From Alphaproteobacteria bacterium (GTDB lineage Bacteria; Pseudomonadota; Alphaproteobacteria; Rickettsiales; UBA1997), in contig VGDN01000017.1 of NCBI GenBank assembly GCA_016869695.1, positions 1 to 12,797 of the forward strand: 12,797 nucleotides of DNA, read 5' to 3'. Made by a program: the position numbers and the translations under genes. Numbering within the stretch: the first letter of the stretch is position 1; every line of letters begins with the position of its first letter. A model generated the notes under the pieces. It had not been told where the DNA came from. It worked only from the letters and a program-made list of their open reading frames with translations, and did not search any database. Of this stretch, positions 7,697 to 12,797 are shown in pieces.

Positions 7697-7724
7697 TTTT
7701 AGATTTTTGATTTGGGATTTTGGG
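7697..7724. repeat. Heptamer array overlapping the 3' end of ubiG
   Basis: Four tandem heptamers, TTTTAGA, TTTTTGA, TTTGGGA and TTTTGGG, follow the same pattern as the arrays around 4255-4379. Read on the - strand they encode the last seven residues of UbiG (QNPKSKI) and its stop codon, and they end 6 bases before the ispH start. The repeat seems to have been accepted into coding sequence. Confidence 0.6.
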
Positions 7725-8418
7725 CTGACAAAAACATCCCAACATAATTTACCGAAACATCCGCAACTTCTTTCCACTCATCCGACAAAATGTTGTAACA
7801 AAAGCCGCGCAACTCATGCAGTTCCAGTCCGGCACTTTGTGCGTAAGAGTTTAGCTGCGAAGGTTTGAGAAATTTTTTCCAATCATGCGTTCCGGCAGGA
7901 AGCCAGCGTAGCAAGTACTCCACGGCGATTTTAGCCAAAGCAAGAGATTTTAGGTTGCGATTCATTGTGGCCACAAACAGCGCCCCATCTGGCTTCATGA
8001 GCTTCGCACAATCCTGCAAGAACACTTGTGGATCAGTGACATGCTCGATGATTTCTAGCGCTAGTACTACGTCAAATTTCTCATCCAGCTCTTCTGCAGT
8101 GGTAGCACGGTAATCAATTTTTAGACCAGATTTTTCGGCGTGAATTTTGGCGATCTGGATATTTTTTTCAGAAGCATCGATGGCCGTAACATCAGCTCCT
8201 AAGCGAGCTAGTGGCTCTGCTACCAAACCTCCACCACAACCAACATCTAAAATCTTCACACCCGAAATCTTGCCAAATTTTTCTTCGATCTTGCGACGCA
8301 AGTAAGACAAGCGGATCGGGTTGAACTTGTGCAGAGGCTTAAACTTTCCCGCCTCATCCCACCACTCCTCCGCAATGCGTGAAAATTTCTCGATTTCTTT
8401 AGGGTCGACTGAAGTCAT
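7699..8418 (-). CDS. ubiG: Ubiquinone biosynthesis O-methyltransferase UbiG
   Basis: UbiG is the SAM-dependent methyltransferase that performs both O-methylations in ubiquinone synthesis at the inner membrane face. The 239-residue product starts with the family signature (VDPKEIEKFSRIAEEWWD, then FKPLHKFNPIRLSY). It then shows SAM motif I ILDVGCGGG (56-64), the acidic residue D81 after AVTAI-type strand 2, EIIEHV (122-127) and a basic-hydrophobic stretch, AVEYLLRWLPAGTHDW (165-180), which in this family contacts membrane lipid. The length is typical. The ATG at 8418 agrees with the family start. The extreme C-terminus (about 233-239) is encoded by a heptamer repeat array, so the tail after VNYVGMF is probably not ancestral. 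ispH follows 8 bases downstream. Confidence 0.96.
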   Translation of the reverse strand: MTSVDPKEIEKFSRIAEEWWDEAGKFKPLHKFNPIRLSYLRRKIEEKFGKISGVKILDVGCGGGLVAEPLARLGADVTAIDASEKNIQIAKIHAEKSGLKIDYRATTAEELDEKFDVVLALEIIEHVTDPQVFLQDCAKLMKPDGALFVATMNRNLKSLALAKIAVEYLLRWLPAGTHDWKKFLKPSQLNSYAQSAGLELHELRGFCYNILSDEWKEVADVSVNYVGMFLSAQNPKSKI

Positions 8419-8442
8419 TTTGATTTTGGTTGGGATTACCCC

Positions 8443-8517
8443 CTGTCATCCTGAGTGCAGGAAGGATCTCGTGTGGTGTGCGTTGCAAGAGATCCTTCGC
8501 TACGCTCAGGATGACAG
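8443..8517. repeat. GTCATCCTGAG-type palindromic repeat
   Basis: CTGTCATCCTGAG (8443-8455) and AAGGATCTC (8462-8470) pair with 8505-8517 and 8489-8497, leaving a small mismatched bulge in the middle of the stem and an 18-base loop. From memory, this core resembles widespread intergenic palindromes of the form GTCATCCTGAGCGNAGCGAAGGATC found in many unrelated bacterial genomes; I could not check this. It lies upstream of ubiG and downstream of the pilin terminator, and has no coding potential of its own. Confidence 0.7.
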
Positions 8518-8584
8518 ATGGCAGCATGATTGGACAACACACAATCTCCACCAACCAAACCCAAGGCAACAAAAACCAGGCAAC

Positions 8585-8616
8585 AAAAAACCCCGCCACC
8601 CTTACGGATGGCGGGG
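8585..8616 (-). terminator. Intrinsic terminator of the pilin genes
   Basis: CCCCGCCA (8591-8598) pairs with TGGCGGGG (8609-8616), with an extra CC/GG pairing inside and a TTAC loop. Read on the - strand the GC-rich stem is followed by six T (A-run 8585-8590 on the + strand), which is a textbook intrinsic terminator 25 bases after the stop codon of the leftmost pilin gene. The + strand side has a weaker CTCTTTT tail, so it may also work in reverse. Confidence 0.88.
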
Positions 8617-8641
8617 CTCTTTTACTAACTTACTAACTTAA

Positions 8642-9466
8642 CTAAGAGTTTACGTCAACTTGGTAAGAGAGGGCGCAAACGAGAGAGTTTCCGCCAGATG
8701 TAACGTAAGCAGCACTAGAAACACAGCCAGACAAAACACCGCGAACTCTACCAGCATTTGATACTCCATCATCGATTTTGGTATCAATTGAAAGAGCATC
8801 AGTTCCGGAAAGAGTAGCAACAGAGACTAATGTACCATTTACGAAGGTGTTAGTGTTGGTAGTACCACCCGTTGTTGGCAATGCACTAGTTATTGTCTTG
8901 GTCAGCACAACAACATTCTGAGTAGTGGACGTATTGTAATCAAACACCCAGCCAGAAGATTTTACTTTTGATGCAGGATTTGTTTTACCAAAAATTCCGT
9001 CTTTGGTAATTCCCCAAGCAGCACCATTCATGCCATTTGCTGCAGATGAAACTATGTTGGTATCAACAAAACTTCCACTTACCAGCTGTACCCAAGCAAC
9101 GCTGTCTTCGTAAGCACATGGCACCGTAGGAGATGTGGCACAACCAGTAACAGCAGAAGCGGTTCCAGAAGGATTGTTCTGAAGAGTGAATGCATTAATC
9201 TGTGAATTACCATTTCCATAAACAGCAGAAGCACCACCGCCAATTCCGACGGTGTAATCACCAGGGAATGCATTAAACTGATTGTGGAAGGCATTAACAG
9301 AGGATGACCAGGCTCTCGCTTCAGAAATTGCGGCGCGAAGTTCAGAGCTTTTAATCAAACTTGCACCACCAGTAACGCCAGCAATCAACAAACCGATGAT
9401 TATCAAAACGATGGACAACTCGATCAGTGAGAAGGCTGATTTTTTCGGAGAAAAAGTTTTTTTCAT
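8642..9466 (-). CDS. Type IV pilin-like protein (copy A)
   Basis: The 274-residue protein has a class III signal: basic leader MKKTFSPKKSA, predicted cleavage between A11 and F12, then FSLIELSIVLIIIGLL with Glu at mature position 5 (E16), the mark of type IV pilins and type II secretion pseudopilins. Ala replaces the usual Gly before the cleavage site. The helix is followed by a Gly/Asn/Thr-rich globular domain with FPGDY (67-71), GWVFDYNT (172-179) and DALSIDTKIDDG (223-234). Four cysteines (109, 117, 248, 264) could form two disulfides. It is a paralogue of the gene 42 bases upstream and likely shares its transcript, ending at the terminator around 8585-8616. Whether it is a major pilin, minor pilin or pseudopilin cannot be told. 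No Shine-Dalgarno site is visible. Confidence 0.88.
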   Translation of the reverse strand: MKKTFSPKKSAFSLIELSIVLIIIGLLIAGVTGGASLIKSSELRAAISEARAWSSSVNAFHNQFNAFPGDYTVGIGGGASAVYGNGNSQINAFTLQNNPSGTASAVTGCATSPTVPCAYEDSVAWVQLVSGSFVDTNIVSSAANGMNGAAWGITKDGIFGKTNPASKVKSSGWVFDYNTSTTQNVVVLTKTITSALPTTGGTTNTNTFVNGTLVSVATLSGTDALSIDTKIDDGVSNAGRVRGVLSGCVSSAAYVTSGGNSLVCALSYQVDVNS

Positions 9467-9508
9467 ATTTTGCGTTAAGTTAGTTAAGTTTAGTTAGAGT
9501 CCGTTCGT

Positions 9509-10372
9509 TTATGAATTTAGATCGACTTGATATGAAAGAGCGCATGCCTTGGAAGTTGTGGAAGTTGTGTAAGTACCAGTACTATTGCACGTGGACAATA
9601 CAGCGCGAACTCTACCGGTATTAGCAACACCATCATCAACTTTGGTATCGATTGAAAGAGCGTCAGCAGGAGTGATTGCGGCTTGCGATAAAACTGTTCC
9701 ATTAACATAGCTGTTGGCAGTAGGGGCAGTTTCAGCAGTGATTGTTCCGGTTAAAACCACAACATTTTGTAGAGAAGTCGTGTTGTAATCAAACACCCAA
9801 CCAGAAGATTTGATTTTAGACTGAGGATTTGTTGTTCCAAAAGTTGCATTTTTTGCAATTGACCATGCATTAGCTGCAGCCCAAGTTCCGCCGTAAGTAG
9901 CATAACCAAATGTAGCATCTGGATTTGAAACTACGTTGGTGTCAATAACGCCTGACGATCTTAACTGAGACCATGCCGCATTATCTTCATAAGAACATCC
10001 AGCGGTAGTGGCTGTTGTTCCATTTGTTCCATTGCCACAATATCCACTAGTGGAGCTTATGGCTGATACAACACCAGATGGATTGTTACCAACTGTGTAG
10101 GCATTGATTTGAGAGTTACCATTTCCCTTGGCTCCCAATGCAGTACCAACCGAATTAATGTAATCTCCCGGAAACGCCTGGTACTGATTGTAAAAACCAT
10201 TAACCGCAGTTGCCCAACCTCTTGCTTCAGAAATTGCAGCACGAAGCTCAGAGCTTTTAATCAAACTTGCACCACCAGTAACACCAGCGATCAACAAGCC
10301 GATGATTATCAAAACGATGGACAATTCAATCAGTGAGAAGGCTGATTTTTTTGGAGAAAAAGTTTTTTTCAT
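9509..10372 (-). CDS. Type IV pilin-like protein (copy B)
   Basis: This 287-residue paralogue of copy A shares an identical first 51 residues: leader, A11/F12 cleavage site, E16 and the hydrophobic helix. Its globular domain diverges but keeps FPGDY (67-71), GNGNSQINA (83-91), GWVFDYNT (191-198), DALSIDTKVDDG (237-248), GRVR (253-256) and the final CALSYQVD block. Four cysteines (112, 126, 262, 277) match those of copy A in order. The start is the ATG at 10372, which matches copy A; an upstream frame to 10477 would add 35 residues and place the pilin leader internally. It is probably the promoter-proximal gene of a two-gene unit. Mature proteins would be processed by a prepilin peptidase such as the partial gene at the right edge. 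Confidence 0.88.
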   Translation of the reverse strand: MKKTFSPKKSAFSLIELSIVLIIIGLLIAGVTGGASLIKSSELRAAISEARGWATAVNGFYNQYQAFPGDYINSVGTALGAKGNGNSQINAYTVGNNPSGVVSAISSTSGYCGNGTNGTTATTAGCSYEDNAAWSQLRSSGVIDTNVVSNPDATFGYATYGGTWAAANAWSIAKNATFGTTNPQSKIKSSGWVFDYNTTSLQNVVVLTGTITAETAPTANSYVNGTVLSQAAITPADALSIDTKVDDGVANTGRVRAVLSTCNSTGTYTTSTTSKACALSYQVDLNS

Positions 10373-10467
10373 AAGTTTGGAAACAAGTTTGTAAAAGTTG
10401 AGAAGTATTAGGTAAGTGAAGGACCAGTAAACCTCGGGTGGCGGGTAACTAAAGTTGGTTTCTTTCC

Positions 10468-10473
10468 TGTCAA
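10468..10473 (-). promoter_or_regulatory. Possible -35 box for the pilin genes
   Basis: The - strand reads TTGACA, a perfect -35 consensus, about 95 bases before the copy B start, with AT-rich sequence just upstream. The matching -10 region is poor (TTTAGT at a short 14-base spacing, or AGTTAC at 17), so the assignment rests mainly on the -35 box. The 159-base gap between greA and copy B (10373-10531) shows no other gene and no clear terminator. Confidence 0.3.
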
Positions 10474-10531
10474 ACAATTTTGTTAATAATTTTCCTAGGC
10501 GCGATTTTACTGACTGGGAACTGGTTCATTT

Positions 10532-11005
10532 TTAGACGAAGCGCACTGCAAGAATTTCATAATTTACTACACCGCCCGGAGTTTTTACTTCCACCTCGTC
10601 ACCAATTTTTTTACCAAGCAAGGCCCTGGCAACCGGTGATCCGCTTGAGATAAGGCCATCATCAATATTTGCTTCAAACTCACTGACAATCTTGTAAGAA
10701 ATTTTTCGGCCACTGTCTAAATCTTCGAGAGTAACTGTTGCACCGAACTGTACCTTATCGCCGGAGAGCTTGCTTACATCCACAATTTCCACGCGCGAAA
10801 ATTTTTCTTCGAGATCGGCGATTTGCGCTTCGATGAATCCTTGGCGATCTTTCGCTGAATGATACTCCGCATTTTCGCGCAGATCACCGAGCTCACGCGC
10901 AGCGGCAATTTGCTTAATGATGTTCGGCCGCTCGACATTTTTTAGATTATCGATTTCGGCTTTTAGTTTTTCGTAGCCCTCGCGGGTAATCTGAAATTTT
11001 TCCAT
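10532..11005 (-). CDS. greA: Transcription elongation factor GreA
   Basis: GreA enters the RNA polymerase secondary channel and stimulates cleavage of backtracked RNA, rescuing stalled complexes. The 157-residue product has the N-terminal coiled coil (about 1-75) with the acidic tip GDLRENAEYH, including D41 and E44, and a C-terminal FKBP-like domain (about 80-157) with PVARALLGKKIGDEVEVKTPGG (123-144). The length is standard for the family. It starts only 3 bases after the ahcY stop, so it is probably translated from the ahcY transcript, although no Shine-Dalgarno site is evident. The pairing with ahcY suggests an operon of convenience rather than shared function. Confidence 0.97.
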   Translation of the reverse strand: MEKFQITREGYEKLKAEIDNLKNVERPNIIKQIAAARELGDLRENAEYHSAKDRQGFIEAQIADLEEKFSRVEIVDVSKLSGDKVQFGATVTLEDLDSGRKISYKIVSEFEANIDDGLISSGSPVARALLGKKIGDEVEVKTPGGVVNYEILAVRFV

Positions 11006-11008
11006 TTT

Positions 11009-12298
11009 TTAGTATTTGTAGTTTTCGTTCTTGAACGGACCCTCAAGAGAAACATTAATGTAATCAGCCTGCTTCTTGCTTAGTTTAGTAAGCTTCACAC
11101 CAAGCTTTGCCAAATGTAGACGTGCAACTTTTTCGTCAAGCTCCTTCGGCAAAAGATAAACTTTGTTTTGATATTTTTTGTAGTTGTTCCACAGCTCGAT
11201 CTGCGCCATCACTTGATTAGTGAAACTCGCCGACATCACGAAAGCACTATGGCCAGTAGCACAACCGAGATTGAGCAATCTTCCTTCCGCGAGCAAAATA
11301 ATTCTTTTGCCGTCAGGGAAAGTGACTTGGTCAACCTGCGGTTTGATGTTTGTCCATTTCAGATTTCGTAGCGCTTCAACTTGGATCTCATTGTCGAAAT
11401 GGCCAATATTGCCGACGATCGCACAGTCTTTCATTTGGCGCATATGCTCGATGGTGATGATATCAACATTGCCGGTTGTCGTTACAAAAATATCGGCAGA
11501 CGTCACCACATCTTCTAAAGTTAAAACTTGATAACCTGCCATTGCTGCTTGCAGGGCGCAGATTGGATCTACTTCGGTTACTACCACCCTTGCACCCTGT
11601 GATTTAAAGGCTTCAGCGCATCCCTTACCAACATTTCCGTAACCACAAATCACCGCCAATTTTCCGGCGATCATCACGTCAGTCGCACGCTTGATGCCAT
11701 CAATCACGCTCTCTTTACAGCCGTAAAGATTGTCAAATTTCGATTTGGTTACGGCGTCATTAACATTGATTGCAGGAACTTTTAAGCGACCATCTTTTTC
11801 CATTTGATAAAGTCGTGCCACGCCAGTTGTGGTCTCTTCCGATAGGCCTTTAATTTCTGCCAAAATTTCTGGATATTCTTCATGCAACATCTTTGTTAGA
11901 TCGCCGCCATCATCCAAAATCATGTTCGGCTTCCAGCCAGAATTGCCCAAGATGGTCTGCCTGATACACCAATCATACTCTTCCTCCGTCTCGCCCTTCC
12001 AGGCAAAAACTGGGATGCCAGCTTTAGCGATGGCAGCAGCGGCCTGATCGACTGTCGAGAAAATATTGCAGGAAGACCAGCGCACTTCTGCACCTAGATG
12101 TATCAATGTCTCGATGAGTACAGCTGTCTCAATGGTCATGTGCAAACATCCCAAAATCTTTGCACCTTTAAGTGGCTTAGATGCGCCAAATTCAAGGCGT
12201 AGCGCCATCAGCCCCGGCATTTCATTTTCGGCAAGAGTAATTTCTTTGCGACCAAGTTCAGCCAAGGCAATATCCTTTACTTTGTAGTCAGTTTTCAT
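11009..12298 (-). CDS. ahcY: S-adenosylhomocysteine hydrolase
   Basis: AhcY converts S-adenosylhomocysteine to adenosine and homocysteine with bound NAD, removing the product inhibitor of methyltransferases such as UbiG. The 429-residue product has the substrate-binding H53 (CLHMT), D130, E155 (SEETTTG), K185 and D189 (KSKFDN), the NAD-binding GYGNVGKG (219-226), GHFDNEI (299-305), a GCATGHS loop (345-351) and the C-terminal [10 protein letters not shown] tail that reaches into the partner subunit. It is of the short form (about 430 residues), without the roughly 40-residue insertion found in many alphaproteobacterial enzymes of about 460-475 residues. The start ATG at 12298 fits the family. 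It lies 27 bases after the prepilin peptidase-like gene and 3 bases before greA. Confidence 0.98.
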   Translation of the reverse strand: MKTDYKVKDIALAELGRKEITLAENEMPGLMALRLEFGASKPLKGAKILGCLHMTIETAVLIETLIHLGAEVRWSSCNIFSTVDQAAAAIAKAGIPVFAWKGETEEEYDWCIRQTILGNSGWKPNMILDDGGDLTKMLHEEYPEILAEIKGLSEETTTGVARLYQMEKDGRLKVPAINVNDAVTKSKFDNLYGCKESVIDGIKRATDVMIAGKLAVICGYGNVGKGCAEAFKSQGARVVVTEVDPICALQAAMAGYQVLTLEDVVTSADIFVTTTGNVDIITIEHMRQMKDCAIVGNIGHFDNEIQVEALRNLKWTNIKPQVDQVTFPDGKRIILLAEGRLLNLGCATGHSAFVMSASFTNQVMAQIELWNNYKKYQNKVYLLPKELDEKVARLHLAKLGVKLTKLSKKQADYINVSLEGPFKNENYKY

Positions 12299-12325
12299 GT
12301 TTCAAAAAGTTGAGGGGTAGGCTTG

Positions 12326-12797
12326 CTAAAACGGCGGGAAGAGAGTCAGCCACAGGAATGGCACGATCAAAGAATAGCCAAAATTATTGCGATTTTTTTT
12401 GCTCGGGATTTCGAGGATGAGCAGCACGGTAAAGATCAACATCACCGCAAAGAAATAGAACAAAAACATCTCCAACTGAAAACACACCGCTGCGATCAAA
12501 ATAAATTTTGTGTAGTCAAGAGAGTGATTTTGGTCGGCAAAAATCTTGTCGCTCTGCTTGTAAAAAACTTGGTAAAAAATCGCGGCAAGAATCGCGCCGA
12601 TTGCTGCAGAAAAAATCACATCGATTACGTTGCCATCTTGTAACACACGGCTTGCCAACCCAATCATTGAAATAAAAATTAGGATTGGTTGCGGAAAAAC
12701 TCTATGCGTGAAGTCACAGGCAGTCAGGATTACCAAGCCCACCGAGATCATCGCGTAAAGCAAAAATTCCTGAGAAAAACCAAAACGTAAGTAACCC
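12326..12797 (-). CDS. Prepilin peptidase-like membrane protein (N-terminus beyond window)
   Basis: The open frame runs past the right edge, and the visible upstream residues (GYLRFGFSQEF) match the segment that precedes the A24 peptidase domain of PilD-type prepilin peptidases, so the gene is cut by the window rather than starting at an internal TTG at 12763. About 156 residues are visible, with roughly six hydrophobic segments. Family members cleave leaders of type IV pilins, as found at 8642-10372. Numbering from that internal TTG, the first catalytic Asp is likely D17 in CDFTHRVFPQ. The second, normally in a GxGD motif, may be D83 in HSLDYTKF, but the glycines are missing. Activity is therefore uncertain. 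The gene probably leads the transcript into ahcY and greA. Confidence 0.7.
   Translation of the reverse strand, partial: GYLRFGFSQEFLLYAMISVGLVILTACDFTHRVFPQPILIFISMIGLASRVLQDGNVIDVIFSAAIGAILAAIFYQVFYKQSDKIFADQNHSLDYTKFILIAAVCFQLEMFLFYFFAVMLIFTVLLILEIPSKKNRNNFGYSLIVPFLWLTLFPPF

Noticed and set aside
7691..7777. Longer IspH start with 29 extra residues
   Set aside because: The extension is encoded by sequence that is ubiG and heptamer repeat on the same strand in another frame; the family start MNIILAKPRGFC is at 7690.
8399..8641. Short open frames on both strands between ubiG and pilin copy A
   Set aside because: They are read out of the palindromic repeat and the terminator, whose symmetry keeps several frames open; no protein features are visible.
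10373..10477. 35-residue N-terminal extension of pilin copy B
   Set aside because: It would bury the class III pilin leader internally and is absent in copy A, whose sequence begins at the matching Met.
1..12797. CRISPR array, tRNA or rRNA genes
   Set aside because: No regularly spaced direct repeats with unique spacers and no cloverleaf or rRNA-like stretches were seen on either strand by eye.

Overview
The window looks like part of a chromosome of a ubiquinone-making, methylerythritol-phosphate-pathway proteobacterium, most likely an alphaproteobacterium of a poorly sampled lineage. The evidence is the NusA and IF2 type, UbiG, IspH, and type IV pilin-like proteins resembling those of Rickettsiales- and Micavibrio-like genomes. 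The lineage is an inference from gene content. AhcY and HisF argue against an extremely reduced genome. Most genes lack a clear Shine-Dalgarno sequence.

The left half reads rightward: nusA (227-1513), infB (1759-4254), a cytochrome b561-type membrane protein (4380-4904) overlapping hisF (4904-5641), and a two-domain putative nuclease (5739-6758) that joins a DUF1016/YhcG-type N-terminus to a thermonuclease-fold C-terminus. The right half reads leftward. Listed in transcription order from the right edge it holds: a partial prepilin peptidase-like gene (12326-12797), ahcY, greA, two tandem pilin-like genes (9509-10372, then 8642-9466) ending at a strong terminator, then ubiG and ispH. The two halves converge at 6755-6758, where the nuclease and ispH overlap by 4 bp.

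Functionally the window mixes transcription and translation factors (NusA, IF2, GreA), core metabolism (HisF, IspH, UbiG, AhcY), a redox membrane protein, and a pilus or pseudopilus set made of two paralogous pilins and a likely processing peptidase nearby.

The most unusual material is between genes. A 148-bp near-palindromic, MITE-like element with an 18-bp terminal inverted repeat and a 5-bp direct flank sits between nusA and infB, where ylxR is often found. Nested inverted repeats cover the infB leader. Heptamer arrays (TTTTNGA) face each other around the infB-b561 gap, and a third array forms the 3' end of ubiG. A 22-bp perfect palindrome precedes the nuclease gene, and a GTCATCCTGAG-type palindromic repeat precedes ubiG. 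No tRNA, rRNA, CRISPR array or transposase gene was recognised. No complete new defence or regulatory system is evident; the DUF1016-thermonuclease fusion and the repeat families are the best candidates for novelty.
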